Positions 13,020-23,724 of a stretch of DNA of 64,000 nucleotides are shown here, piece by piece (within the stretch, counting starts at the first letter, position 1; each line of letters begins with the position of its first letter). This DNA comes from Clavelina lepadiformis (Eukaryota; Chordata; Ascidiacea; Aplousobranchia; Clavelinidae): assembly GCF_947623445.1 (NCBI RefSeq), contig NC_135246.1:18397856-18461855 (forward strand), in the 5' to 3' direction. The translations under genes and the position numbers were made by a program. The notes beneath the pieces were generated by a model. The model was given only the letters and a program-made list of their open reading frames with translations, had not been told where the DNA came from and searched no databases.

Positions 13020-13260
13020 ACGATTACATTTTAAATAAAAACATTGGGACAGCTACATAATAAAGTAGACCACTTTCTAGGGTTGACTTAGTAGACTGTA
13101 ACGCATTGAACAACTATGAACAACACACGCAATGCAGGCATGCACGACATCTTTGTCACGACTTAATACGATAAGCAGAGAGTAATCGATTACGTAACGT
13201 AATGCTTTGCAGATTTCCGTAAACAAAACAGTATTCAATGCGGCATTCTATTTGCAGGTA
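13020..13260 (+). repeat. Dispersed repeat, inverted partner at 26725-26945
   Basis: The stretch from ACATTGGGACAGCTACATAA to the GCGGCATTCTATTTGCAG region reappears on the opposite strand at 26725-26945, with the same order of blocks (AGTAGACC/GGTCGACT, CTAGGGTT, CTGTAACGCA, GTAACGTAATGCTTTGC, TTTCCGTAAACAA). No coding capacity and no clear target duplication. Confidence 0.6.
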
Positions 13261-13435
13261 ATCTTATCATATCATCACAAGTTTAACATTAAAAGATGTT
13301 ATCCTAACCATACTGTGTCGCTGTAACGACATAAAGTTAGTACGATCACAAAACCAAAAAAGATTTAAGTTAAGTGGAACATATAGTGCCTCCATATACC
13401 ATGAATTTATCCATGTTATTTATTAGCTTATCTAT

Positions 13436-14608
13436 AACTGGAATAAAAACTAAATAAAGTTCAAGAAGAAAACATACGGCGCTAATAGAGCACATGACGT
13501 TCATTAATATGTAAACATGAATAAATTACTTGCATTCTGGAGTACGTGCTCTTAAAATCTTACTTGGTTAAAATAAAATCCCAGCGAAAAACCGCCTCTC
13601 GTTTCTGTGGCCCGCTTGTGAACACGTTGTTATCACCCCATTCGTCAAGGATTAACCCATAGGAAAGGGGAAAAGGAAAGCACGGATTAACCATTCGTAT
13701 GAGCTTATAAGAATAATTGCACATTTTAAAGTAATAGTTGTAAGGCTAGGGTGGACCTTTATATGTAATATGTAGTAAAACCCGTAAGTCATCTCATTAC
13801 GATTGCTTAGATTAGACAGTTGGATTAAAAATTTCCCCTAGTAAGGGCACTATGGCGAAGGTTAAAGCTGGTGTGTTGTTCTGTTGTTGACTCCTTGTCT
13901 CAGAAAACTGCTATTTCAGTTGTCTGCTACCTTCGCTCATATATTGAATGAAAAGACCACGACCTTCTTAATTGAAGGATTTACTCGAACTGATGTCCTG
14001 CGCGCAGCGCGCAGGCAGTGTAACACGAATGGGTGGACGCCCTGGACGGTGGTAACTGGTAAACGAACGTGCAGTGCGGCATTTTAACACGTGCTAGGAG
14101 CATCCCGAGGGCGCCAACCAGCGACAAACCAAAACGCCCCATAAACGGCAACGGTTGTTACATCGGCAACGGTTGTTACATCGGCTGTTACCGGCGACAC
14201 GGCGATTTTAAAGATGTTGAACTGAATGCGTCATATTAAAAAAACTAAGAAATTTTGCGGCTCAATGCGCATGTGATGTCGATGCAAACTAGTTTCTTAT
14301 TGGTTTGACAACAGCTAGTTGCAGGTCTGGGGTAAGTTGTAAATTTGGTGTGGGTTTGAATTTTTGATATTTTGGAGTATTTATCTTAAAGATTTCAGCC
14401 CAAAACTTGATGTAAAGTATAGGTGGTTGTGTAGCGGCCGTTGGGTGTTTGTTTAGTATGTCACTGGCTGGCGCCCTCGGAATGTCACCCCACGTGTTGA
14501 CTTCAGCACTGCCCCGTCTGCGCGTTCGTTTTACCATCCCATTCGTTTTCTACCTGCGCGCAGGACATCAGTACTTTGCATTGAAAAGCCTATCTCTTTG
14601 AGTTGAGT
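13436..14608 (+). repeat. Dispersed repeat copy 1, with fold-back arms
   Basis: This sequence reappears at 52000-54130 (there broken by two further insertions) and in part at 27160-28140. It includes inverted arms: the left arm at 13988-14122 (ACTGATGTCCTGCGCGCAG through GAGGGCGCCAACCAGCGAC) pairs with 14462-14573. A short tandem duplication of CGGCAACGGTTGTTACAT lies at about 14145-14180. The arms suggest a fold-back type DNA transposon, but I cannot fix its target duplication. Confidence 0.6.
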
Positions 14609-14615
14609 CATAGCT

Positions 14616-15465
14616 ATATATAGGGCCATTTTTATTTTGACCTAAAAAAAAAATTTTTGACTTTATTTTTATCAAATTTTAACTTTATTTTGACCTAACA
14701 AAATTGCTTATTTGTAGAGGCCACAGTTCTTCCTCCAGTTACCCAAACATAATATTTTGTCGATTTCAGACCCAAACGTAATGTTTTGTCGAAAAGTGCG
14801 TCGTGTTTTATGGCGATAGATTTAGGTATAGCTTGTGCTATTTTGTCCTTGTGAAAAGGGCACTTTGCCTCGATTTTGTCTGCATGGTAAATTCTAATAA
14901 ACAGCAAATTAAACAATTAATCAAAACAATCTCGACAAATCCGTCTAACTTCTACTGAAGACGATTTAGCTTGCGTAGGCATTTTTGTAGCCTATTACAG
15001 AATGTCAGTAAGCTATTCCTAAAATCCAAGCTGTTGATCTTCGAAAAGAACAATTTTATGAAAAAGAAGTGTTCTATAAGAATTATTTAAATACATTAAC
15101 GTAACAATGAATAAACAATTTGCGATAAAAGTTACTGCTGATCCAAGTGGGCATTGTTACAGATTTCTTGTTTTTATGGGTTAATATGGTTTAATTGTGT
15201 TGCAGTTCCTGATTTACAATGCTTCCACAAGGATTTTTAGAAAAATTACTCTCAAGAAACACAAAAACTTTGTCAAAATCCATAATTGACAAATTTTGAC
15301 TTAATTGAAAATTTGGACTTTATTGAAAAATTTGACTTTATTTTGACCTATTAACTTCTTAGTAACAATCCCCTAGGTGCTGAAAACAACTTTATTCTTT
15401 GATGCTTGGTCATACGAGGTCCTTAAAATATTTTGACTTTATTGACTTTTGCGGGTCGTAATCAT
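14616..15465 (+). mobile_element. AT-rich TAGGGC-ended element, interrupted by a hAT transposon
   Basis: The block begins near TATAGGGCCATTTTTATTT and runs through many TTTTGACTTTATTTT-like runs to TTGCGGGTC. It resembles 54131-54968. The paralogous sequence near 30795 (GAGTTGATTCATAACCTC) lacks it and joins directly the flanks seen at 14600 and 16702, so this is an insertion with a target duplication close to AGTCATA. Fragments with the same TAGGGC(A/G)ATTATTTTTTGAC end occur near 27600-27640 and 57000-57066. No transposase is visible. Confidence 0.55.
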
Positions 15466-16694
15466 TAAGAATGCACAATACAGAATACCGGGATATTCTA
15501 GAATACTTAATTTCGAATCCAGAATTTCGAATCTATTCTGAAATTACACAGTAATTTTTTCCAAATAATAACGAAAAAAAAGCAAAATTATTTGTACATT
15601 ATTTTGAATTGTATTAGTATCACATGACAAACAGTATAACATATGCTAAATCTAGCATCATACGATTCATATTCAAGCACAGAGCCGTGTATTTCTGGCC
15701 ACCTGCACTACCAACAGTCTTAATGCCATACTTTTCGGAGGTAACACATTTACACATCGAATCATGGAATTAATCAAGAAGCTGCTTGTTGCAATGTAGG
15801 ATATTCAGTGCTTCTAAGTTACTTCCGGTAAGTCGAAATCTCAGGACGGTAGCAGTTAGCCCTGCGCTGGAGAAGCACCTTTCTGATGCTGCAGATGATG
15901 CTGGCAGCAAAAGGTATTTCTGGCAAATGTTGTACAACACAGGGATTTCTTTTTAAGTTCCAATACACCAACATGTCTGTATTATTGGAGTTCTCTTTTA
16001 GGTAGGCTGAAACCTCATTAGTTACAATAGTGTCAATGTCAGCTCCCTCATCATCTGCATCTTCTTGGTGCTTTTTCTTCAAGTGCTTCAACAGACTGCC
16101 AGTACTGTTGCAATAGGATAAAATTGCCTTGCAATGGCGACAAACCACGCTATTCTTTTCATCTGGCTTACAAAAATGTTCCCACATGCTGGAACTTTTT
16201 TTCGCCCACGACCAGTCGACATGATGCAGTGATAATAGATTACCTTATTCCTCTACACTTACATACAGTTAATCAATGCGCACGCGACTGTACAGCCCAG
16301 CACACGTAATGAATAATTCGCCCGCACACACATGCAGCGCATGCAAACTTCAGCTTTTTTGTTCGCTTCGTTGTTTTGCGTAACGAATGGTTAAACTAAA
16401 ATCTAGGCAGGACAAATTATTTACTCGTATGGGAACGCACTGCGTGTCTGCAGTTATGATAACTGCGTGAACCCTATGAAGGAAGAAAATAGGCGCTTGG
16501 AACAAACAGTCTATGAAGAAAAATGCCGTCGCGCAAGACGGAAAATATCAACTTTACATTTGTTTAACGTCGCACACTGTTCATTTAACAGATTTATTTT
16601 TGAAACCTGATATCCGAAAATAAACTCCAAATACGATTCGAATAAATTGAAATTTGAATCTCTAAGATTCGATATTCTGCATTGTGCACCCCTA
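15466..16694. mobile_element. Internally deleted hAT transposon
   Basis: The right end read inward is TAGGGGTGCACAATGCAGAA and the left end TAAGAATGCACAATACAGAA. The flanks GTAATCAT (15458-15465) and CTAGTCAT (16695-16702) are a decayed 8-bp target duplication; the paralogous junction at 54961-54968 reads CTAGTCAT without an insert. Target size and ends suit the hAT superfamily, and the internal frame on the minus strand encodes hAT transposase parts. Confidence 0.8.
15780..16187 (-). pseudogene. hAT transposase remnant: BED finger fused to C-terminal dimerisation region
   Basis: The 122-codon minus-strand frame (16187-15819) opens with a BED-type zinc finger: W-x-H-F, then C-x2-C (VVCRHCKA) and H-x4-H (LKHLKKKH). 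It continues into EVSAYLKENSN...LVYW and IRKVLLQRR, which resemble the hAT C-terminal dimerisation region. The catalytic core between the two is missing. After RRANCYRPE the frame shifts; the other frame then reads RLTGSNLEALNILHCNKQLL, the usual end of that domain. So this copy has a large internal deletion plus a frameshift and cannot be an active transposase. Confidence 0.8.
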
Positions 16695-16702
16695 CTAGTC
16701 AT

Positions 16703-17199
16703 AACACCCTAGATGTTTTTTTGATATTTTTTAACATACAGAGTTATCATAATGTTCGTATTAACACAGATTGCACATAAGCAATACCTCTTTGCTTTAG
16801 ATATCAATGCTAGCATAAGGTCATCCATCAGGATTTTTCCCGACATGTCCGGGATTTTTGTGTTCAAATATGCGTCAGGGAGAAATGTTAAAAATGCTCA
16901 AATGTCCGTGATTATTGAACATTGTGTTTTTATGAAATCTGACTGGCAATATTTTCACAGTAAGAATTTGTTTAGTGCTAAAGATCAAACAATGTTATTG
17001 TTTTATTGTTGAAAATGCTAAGTGAAAATATAAGTTAACTGACGAAATGCAGGCAAGCGCCTTCCAGTAGAAGACCCACATGCAGGCATGGCTCCTGCTA
17101 GGCTTATTGGTTACAACTTACAAGACATCGTCTTAACGCCAACCTAGTGTTATTTTCGTTAACTTTATTTTGGAACATAGCTTAGTAATTTTCATTATT
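16703..17199 (+). repeat. Flank shared with 30795-31030, no gene
   Basis: The block from CTTAGATG-like sequence through CAGAGTTATC and CCGACATGTCCGGGATTT matches 30800-31000. The first part also resembles the region upstream of the type B zinc-finger relics. The small ORF here (16752-17012) follows from the repeat and is not supported as a gene. Confidence 0.5.
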
Positions 17200-17851
17200 C
17201 GGGTATTATGTGAATTGGCTTTTTTTGTTGGTCGAGTCATTTGACAAGGCTAGTTTATTTTGTGAGATCAATTTTTGCTGTTTGCTTTGTAGTAACCATA
17301 CCTACCTTTGTATTTGAAACTTTTAGGTAGTGATTGCAGAAAATTTGGCTTTATTTTCGTTAAGTAGACAATATTAATATTAATAAACAGAAAGTTGTTG
17401 GACTAAACCAATGTGACAATTCTGTGCTCTTTTCCCCTCTGTGACAATGATGTTGTCTTGCAGACAATATAGGCGTTTAAATTGGTATGATGTTAGAATA
17501 TATTGTAAAATGCTATATTGCGTCTGTTTGGTGTCGCAAGAATTGTTCTTTGAGACCGTCAGTAATTTGAATTATTTCAGTTATGGTAACCCTATGCTAG
17601 AACATGTTTATCTCATTTTGCTTTGAGTTTTGTTAACTGCAACGTAATTGAATGCTTCTGTAAATTTTAACTGGTTCTTTAGTTGCCAACAATTTAACAG
17701 TTTTCCATGATCATTTTCTTTACCCGAAAATAGGTTACTAATATAAACATTGTCATGTAAAATCATGAAATGTCATTCACGTGGTATCCATTCAATGATA
17801 CATCAAACAACAATTTATGTTTTGTTTTAGCTAGCAACTTTGTATTTTATT
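17200..17851 (+). promoter_or_regulatory. Conserved upstream block of zinc-finger gene 1
   Basis: This region is highly similar to 21465-22102 and to 58460-59690 once a transposon is removed from the latter. It includes AAATAGGTTACTAATATAAAC (about 17728-17748) and a strong acceptor-like TTATGTTTTGTTTTAG ending at 17830, 21 bases before ATG 17852. The acceptor implies a 5' UTR intron or a spliced-leader addition site; sequence alone cannot decide. Equivalent blocks precede every relic. Confidence 0.5.
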
Positions 17852-19387
17852 ATGGAGTGTCATCCAAGTGATAAGCATGTGGAGATTATTTTAAAAGAAT
17901 CAGTGGTAAGATTATATGATTTTGCAAGAATGAAAAGCTATGCGACAAGAAGTGAATCAACTTCACTATGTGAAGTCCCGACTGAGACAGATGCGACATT
18001 TACTCTCATGTCAAAAAATGTTTTCTCTCAGTCAGAGATTGAAGAAAAACCAGTATTCGATGGCAAGGTTGTTGTTTCTGAAAACCTAAATAAAAGAAAT
18101 TTACAGGAGAAATCCAACAAATTGGCTACGAAGTTTCCTGATAAAAACATCCCAACTCGTGAGAGCATTACTGGAGAGGTTAAATGTTCACAAACTGTTG
18201 AAAATGACAAAATAAAAGATTTCTGTTGCGCCGTTTGTGATAAATCTTTTACACAAAAAAACAAAATGAAAATTCACTTAAAGACTCACAAGAGTAAACG
18301 ATTGCATGAATGCCGAGTTTGTTACAAATCATTTTCACAAAACAGCCATTTGCAACGTCATTTGAGAGTCCACACTGGAGAGCGCCCTTATCAATGCGAT
18401 GTTTGTTTGAAATCATTTTCGGAAAATAGCGATTTACAGCGTCATATCAAAGCCCACGCTGGAGAGCGCCCTTATCAATGCGATGTTTGTTTCAAAACAT
18501 TTTCGAAAAACAGCATTTTGAAAAGTCATATGAAAGTCCACACTGGAGAGCGCCCTTATCAATGCGATGTTTGTTTAAAATCATTTTCGGAGAATGGAAA
18601 TTTACAGCGTCATATAAAAGCACACACTGGAGAGCGCCCTTATCAATGCAATGTTTGCTGCAAATCATTTTCACAAAACAGCCATTTGCAGCATCATTTG
18701 ACAGTTCACACTGGAGAGCGCCCTTATCAATGCGATGTTTGCTGCAAATCATTTTCACAAAACAGCCATTTGCAACATCATTTGAGAGTCCACACTGGAG
18801 AGCGCCCTTATCAATGCGATATTTGTTTGAAATCATTTTCACAAAACAGCAATTTGCAACATCATATGAGAGTCCACATTGGAGTCCGCCCTTATCAATG
18901 CGATGTTTGCTGCAAATCATTTTCACAAAACAGCAGTTTACAACGTCATATGAAAGTCCACACTGGAGAGCGCCCTTATCAATGCGATGTTTGTTTGAAA
19001 TCATTTTCACAAAACAGCCATTTGCAGCATCACATGACAGTCCACACTGGAGAGCGCCCTTATCAATGCGATGTTTGCTGCAAATTATTTTCACAAAACA
19101 GCCATTTGCAACATCATTTGAGAGTCCACACTGGAGAGCGCCCGTATCAATGCGATGTTTGTTTGAAATCATTTTCACAAAACAGCCATTTGCAACATCA
19201 TTTGACAGTCCACACAGGAGAGCGCCCTTATCAATGTGACGTTTGTCTGAAATCATTTTTGGAAAACAGCAATTTGCAACATCGTATGAGAGTCCACACT
19301 GGAGAGCGCCCTTATCAATGCGATGTTTGTTTGAAATCATTTTCGAAAAACAGCAATTTGAAAACTCACATGAAAGTCCATATTTGA
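17852..19387 (+). CDS. C2H2 zinc-finger array protein 1, 14 fingers, single coding exon
   Basis: A 511-residue protein from ATG 17852; the MEC start is conserved in all paralogs, so the upstream TTG is not used. The N-terminal ~130 residues contain no KRAB, BTB or SCAN domain that I can see. Fourteen C2H2 fingers follow, the last thirteen 28 residues apart with TGERPYQC linkers. Helix residues (-1,2,3,6) from finger 2 run QSHR, ESDR, KSIS, EGNR, QSHH, QSHH, QSNH, QSSR, QSHH, QSHH, QSHH, ESNH, KSNT. Finger 13 has Arg in place of its first zinc His. The role is presumably sequence-specific DNA binding in the nucleus. The end is abrupt: VHI then tandem stops, where paralogs read VHTGERP. Confidence 0.9.
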   Translation: MECHPSDKHVEIILKESVVRLYDFARMKSYATRSESTSLCEVPTETDATFTLMSKNVFSQSEIEEKPVFDGKVVVSENLNKRNLQEKSNKLATKFPDKNIPTRESITGEVKCSQTVENDKIKDFCCAVCDKSFTQKNKMKIHLKTHKSKRLHECRVCYKSFSQNSHLQRHLRVHTGERPYQCDVCLKSFSENSDLQRHIKAHAGERPYQCDVCFKTFSKNSILKSHMKVHTGERPYQCDVCLKSFSENGNLQRHIKAHTGERPYQCNVCCKSFSQNSHLQHHLTVHTGERPYQCDVCCKSFSQNSHLQHHLRVHTGERPYQCDICLKSFSQNSNLQHHMRVHIGVRPYQCDVCCKSFSQNSSLQRHMKVHTGERPYQCDVCLKSFSQNSHLQHHMTVHTGERPYQCDVCCKLFSQNSHLQHHLRVHTGERPYQCDVCLKSFSQNSHLQHHLTVHTGERPYQCDVCLKSFLENSNLQHRMRVHTGERPYQCDVCLKSFSKNSNLKTHMKVHI

Positions 19388-19483
19388 TAGCGCCCTTATT
19401 AATGCGATGTATGCTGAAAGTCATTTTCACAAAATGGCCATTTGCAAAGTCTTGAGGAAGTCTCCACTGGAGAGCGCCCTTAA
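19385..19483 (+). pseudogene. Broken 15th finger downstream of array 1
   Basis: After the TGA-TAG pair the same frame still reads RPY, CDVC, KSFSQNGHLQ and TGERP before a stop, with further stops in place of Q and C. The array was once at least one finger longer and was cut by point changes that turned the GGAGAG linker codons into TGATAG. Confidence 0.75.
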
Positions 19484-19487
19484 TGAA

Positions 19488-19800
19488 ATGTCTGATTTAG
19501 GTGTTAATCAGATCTATAATTATAAATGTAGATGTGGCATTGTTTTGTTATTTCTTTGCATTCAGAGTAACAGTAATGTTAGCGTTAAAATTTGTTCCTT
19601 TTTCAAAATTTGCAAAAGTTAAATTACAATAAATGAACCATTTTTGGATGTTGTTTTTTTTATCTTGATTTTCGCTGATTGCAATATTTTTGGATTGTGG
19701 TGATATTTTTTCTGGTTTCTACATGTTTCTATGTTCACATCATGTGCAGTTTCCTGCTATTCACATTCATTTTCTTTGCAAACAGGTCATAAGTATAAAC
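19488..19800 (+). other. 3' flank of array 1
   Basis: The block from GATTTAGGTGTTAATCAGAT through GATGTGGCAATGTTTTG-like sequence is shared downstream of all the arrays and relics in the window. AATAAA occurs near 19629. No coding feature. Confidence 0.5.
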
Positions 19801-19816
19801 CGCAAAGTATTCAAGT

Positions 19817-21110
19817 ATGGAGTGTCAACCAGGTTGTAGACTGGTTGGCGTTGTCGTAAAAGCAATCAGTGATCTGATTTCACAAGAACTTTGTTTTTGA
19901 CTTTATGTGAAATATTCAGTTAATGTGTTTTCGTGATTTGTTATAAACGTAGAGGTTGCAATGATGAATTTTAACTTTAATGAACCTTTTAAACATGTTT
20001 TTGAGTTTAAGCAATGCTTCTTTGCTTCACATAGCAATGCAAGCACATTTTGTTCTCAATTTGATTTGAGTTTAGTTGATTTCTCCGTCCTTGAATACTT
20101 GTAATAATTTATACCTTTTTGCGTGTTCATTTTCATTTCACAGCAAATAAGTTACAGATATAAACAATGTCATATATAATCATCATGTCATTAATGTGAT
20201 ATCCATCAAACGCTACATTAAATATCATTGTTTCTTTAGCTCACATTTTTATACTTTACTATGGAGTGTCATCATAGTGGTAAGCATGTCAAGATTATTT
20301 TGAAAACAATCAGTGATATGATTTTACAATCTAAATTAAAATCAATGCGACAAGATGAGAAGTTGGAATTTGACAAAATTCAAGAAAACATGAAAGATAT
20401 GTGTTCAAAACTTCTTGCAGATATAAAAAAATCCAAACCCACGAACAGTTCAATGCCAAATGAGGAAATATTGCAATCATAAGATGAAAATTCTGACGTT
20501 GACATTCGTATTAAGGAAGTTCATTCGGAGATTGCATTTGTTTCTCCTCACATTGGAGCTATCAAAGAAGAGTCGAAGAGAGATGGAGAAGTATCTCAAA
20601 TTGAGTTTGATGACAAAATTACAACAGTGTTAAATAATATTTTCACTCAGTCAGAGAATGAAGCAAGAGAATTCCACACATTTGCACAAACTTGTTGATT
20701 CTGAAAACTTGAATGAAACAAACTCACTCCCAACATGTAACATGTCAATAAAGGAATTTCCTGATGAATGCACACCAAATGGTGAAAACTTTGAAAGCAA
20801 GGTTAAGCATTCCATGATAATTGTTAAAGATGACCGGAAGCATTTCTGTTGCTCAGCTTCTGTTAAATCTATCAAATAAAAAGCAAACCTGCAAAATGAT
20901 TTAAAAACTCACATGTACCTACCTCCAAATCAATGCAAGATTTGCTGCAAATCATTTTCCAAAAACAGCGATTTACAGCATCATGTGAGAGTTCATGACA
21001 TGTTTTTGGTATTTGTTTACATGCATTTGTTTGTTTCAAATTATTTTTACAAAACAGCAATTTGCAAATTCATAGTGCAGTCCAACGTGGAAAGCATCAT
21101 TAATAATGGA
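19817..21110 (+). pseudogene. Type C leader relic followed by type B zinc-finger pseudogene (copy 1)
   Basis: A type C leader (ATG 19817, MECQPGCRLVGVVVKAISDL) stops within about 30 codons. The type B copy starts at ATG 20261 with MECHHSGKHVKIILKTISDM and an acidic/coiled stretch (FDKIQENMKDMCSKLL). It hits a stop at 20480-20482, reads on with further lesions through SENLNETNSL, and reaches a degenerate finger (HFCCSASVKS) with a stop at 20877. One finger, QCKICCKSFSKNSDLQHH (about 20930-20990), is nearly intact. The conserved join between the N-terminal part and the first finger shows it descends from the same gene family as the intact arrays. Confidence 0.75.
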
Positions 21111-21464
21111 ATGTTTGGTTTAAGTGTTAATCAAATCTTTATAAATGTAGATGTGGCAATGTTTTGGTATTTGTTTACATTCAGATTTGATGTACAGTAA
21201 CGTTACCATTGAAACTTCTACCACATAAAACTGGTTTGGTGATTTGTTATTGATGGCAGTGATTGTTATGTTTTTCACCGCAAACATGTTGTTTAGTTTA
21301 TTTGCTGATTGCAATGTATTTGAATTGATGTATTAATTTTTCAAGTTTCTTTTTGTTTCTATATTCACATCAAATGCAGTTTTTTGCTATTCACATTCAT
21401 TTTCTTGGCAAATAGATCATCATAAGTATAAGTATACAGTATAACTTTCCTTACTCAGTAATTA

Positions 21465-22102
21465 TGCTATTTGGCTTTTTTGTTGGTCGAGTCATTTGAC
21501 TAGGCTAGTTTATTTTGTGGGATCAATTTTGCTGTTTGCTTTGTAGTAACCAGACCTACCTTTGTATTTGTAGTTTTAGGTAGTGAGTGCAGCAAACTTG
21601 GTTTTCTTTTCGTTAAGCATACTTTATTAATATTAATAAACAGAAAGTTGTTGGACTAAACAAATGTGCCAATTCTGTGCTCTTTTCCCTCTGTTACAAT
21701 GATGTTGTCTTGCGGACAAAATAGGCGTTCAAAGTGGTATGATGTTAGAACATATTGTAAAATGCTCTATTGAGCCTGTTTGGTGTCGCAAAAGTTGGTC
21801 ATTGAGACCGTCAGGGATTTGAATTTTTCAGTTGTGATAACCCTATGCTAGAACATGTTTATCTCAATATGCTTTGAGTTTTGTTGAATGCAACGTAATT
21901 GAATGCTTCTGTAAATTTTAAAAAGTTCTTTAGTTGCCAACAATTTAACAGATTTCCATGTTCATTTTCTTTACCCGAAAATAGGTTACTAATATAAACA
22001 GTGTCATGTAAAATCATGGAATGTCATTCACGTGGTATCCATTCAATGATACATCAAACATCAATTTATGTTTTGTTTTAGCTAGCAACTTTGTATTTTA
22101 TT
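21465..22102 (+). promoter_or_regulatory. Conserved upstream block of zinc-finger gene 2
   Basis: A near-copy of 17200-17851, including AATAGGTTACTAATATAAAC (about 21980-22000) and the TTTTGTTTTAG acceptor-like site ending at 22081, 21 bases before the ATG. It keeps the uninterrupted target sites that are occupied by transposons in the third copy (58439-58447 and 58895-59483). Confidence 0.5.
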
Positions 22103-23665
22103 ATGGAGTGTCATCCAAGTGATAAGCATGTGGAGATTATTTTAAAAGAATCAGTGGTAAGATTATATGATTTTGCAAGAATGAAAAGCTATGCGACAAG
22201 AAGTGAATCAACTTCACTATGTGAAGTCCCGACTGAGACAGATGCGACATTTACTCTTATGTCAAACAATGTTTTCTCTCAGTCAGAGAATGAAAGAAAT
22301 GCAATATTCGATGATGACATTGTTGATTCTGAAAACCTAAATGAAAAAAACTCACAAGAGGAATACAACAAATTGGTTACGAAGGTTCCTGATAAAAACA
22401 TCAGAAATCGAGAGATCAATACTAGAAAGGTAAAATGTTCACGAACTGTTGAAAATGACAAAATAAAACATTTCTGTTGCGCTGTTTGTGATAAATCTTT
22501 TACACAAAAAACAAAAATGAAAAAGACTCACAAGAGTAAACGATTGTATGAATGTCGAGTTTGTTGCAAATCATTTTCACGAAGCAGCACTTTGAAGCAA
22601 CATATGAAAGTCCACAATGGAGAGCGCCCTTATCAATGCGATGTTTGTTTGAAATCATTTTCACATAACAGCTATTTGAAAATTCATATGAGAGTCCACA
22701 CTGGAGAGCGCCTTTATCAGTGCAATATTTGCTGCAAATCATTTTTGCAAAACAGCAATTTTCAGCATCATATGAGAGTCCACACTGGAGAGCGCCCTTA
22801 TCAATGCGATCTTTGTTTGAAATCATTTTCGGAAAACAGCAGTTTGAAAAGTCATATGAAAGTCCACACTGGAGAGCGCCCTTATCAATGCGACGTTTGT
22901 TTGAAATCATTTTCGGAAAACAGCAATTTACAACGTCATATGAGAGTCCACACTGGAGAGCGCCCTTATCAATGCGATGTTTGTTTGAAATCATTTTCGG
23001 AAAACAGCAATTTACAACGTCATATGAAAGTCCACACTGGAGAGCGCCCTTATCAATGTGATGTTTGCTTGAAATCATTTTCGGAAAAAAACATTTTACA
23101 GCGTCATATGAAAGTCCACACTGGAGAGCGCCCTTATCAGTGCAACATTTGTTTGAAATCGTTTTCACGAAACAGCAATTTGAAAAGTCATATGAGAGTC
23201 CACACTGGAGAGCGCCCTTATCAGTGCAATGTTTGCTGCAAATCATTTTTGCAAAACAGCCATTTTCAGCATCATATGAGAGTCCACACTGGAGTGCGCC
23301 CTTATCAATGCAATGTTTGTTTGAAATCATTTTTGGAAAACAACAATTTACATTGTCATATGAGAGTCCACACTGGAGAGCGACCTTATCAATGCGATGT
23401 TTGTTTGAAATCATATTCGGAAAACAGCAGTTTACAGCATCATTTGAAAGTCCACACTGGAGAGCGACCTTATCAATGCGATGTTTGTTTGAAATCATTT
23501 TCGGAAAACAACACTTTACAGCGTCATATGAAAGTCCACACTGGAGAGCGCCCTTATCAATGCGATGTTTGCTGCAAATCATTTTTGCAAAACAGCCAAT
23601 TACAGCGTCATATGATAGTCCACACTGGAGAGCGCCCTTATCAATGCGATGTTGGCTGTAAATGA
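22103..23665 (+). CDS. C2H2 zinc-finger array protein 2, 13 intact fingers
   Basis: A 520-residue protein from ATG 22103. The leader is almost identical to that of gene 1 for about 55 residues and then diverges. Finger 1 has lost nine bases (KMKKTH against KMKIHLKTH), removing its first zinc His. Fingers 2-14 are complete, with helix residues (-1,2,3,6) RSTQ, HSYI, QSNH, ESSS, ESNR, ESNR, ENIR, RSNS, QSHH, ENNC, ESSH, ENTR, QSQR. Finger 15 is cut by TGA 23663-23665 and has Gly for its second Cys. Single exon. Presumed nuclear DNA-binding protein; target unknown. Confidence 0.9.
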   Translation: MECHPSDKHVEIILKESVVRLYDFARMKSYATRSESTSLCEVPTETDATFTLMSNNVFSQSENERNAIFDDDIVDSENLNEKNSQEEYNKLVTKVPDKNIRNREINTRKVKCSRTVENDKIKHFCCAVCDKSFTQKTKMKKTHKSKRLYECRVCCKSFSRSSTLKQHMKVHNGERPYQCDVCLKSFSHNSYLKIHMRVHTGERLYQCNICCKSFLQNSNFQHHMRVHTGERPYQCDLCLKSFSENSSLKSHMKVHTGERPYQCDVCLKSFSENSNLQRHMRVHTGERPYQCDVCLKSFSENSNLQRHMKVHTGERPYQCDVCLKSFSEKNILQRHMKVHTGERPYQCNICLKSFSRNSNLKSHMRVHTGERPYQCNVCCKSFLQNSHFQHHMRVHTGVRPYQCNVCLKSFLENNNLHCHMRVHTGERPYQCDVCLKSYSENSSLQHHLKVHTGERPYQCDVCLKSFSENNTLQRHMKVHTGERPYQCDVCCKSFLQNSQLQRHMIVHTGERPYQCDVGCK

Positions 23666-23724
23666 TTTTCAAAAAACAGCATTTTGAAAAGTCATATGAG
23701 AGTCCATATTGGAGAGCGCCCTTA
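23666..23724 (+). pseudogene. Orphaned remainder of finger 15 of array 2
   Basis: Directly after the TGA the same frame reads FSKNSILKSHMRVHIGERP and a stop. A single TCA-to-TGA change (Ser to stop) separates it from the rest of finger 15. The stop sits mid-finger, so the protein ends with a non-functional stub. Confidence 0.8.

Noticed and set aside
14289..14537. Minus-strand frame (and its copy at 53860-54090) with an apparent basic start
   Set aside because: It lies in the fold-back arm of the dispersed repeat; the frame is not preserved between copies.
18478..19239. Second plus-strand frame (repeats of SYESPHWRAPLSM) in the arrays, also at 22720-23661, 32481-33065 and 60149-61108
   Set aside because: Same periodicity effect in a shifted frame. 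The C2H2 frame explains the conservation.
18300..19390. Regular 84-bp direct repeats that could be mistaken for a CRISPR or satellite array
   Set aside because: They encode canonical C2H2 fingers in frame, there are no unique spacers, and the sequence is animal nuclear DNA.
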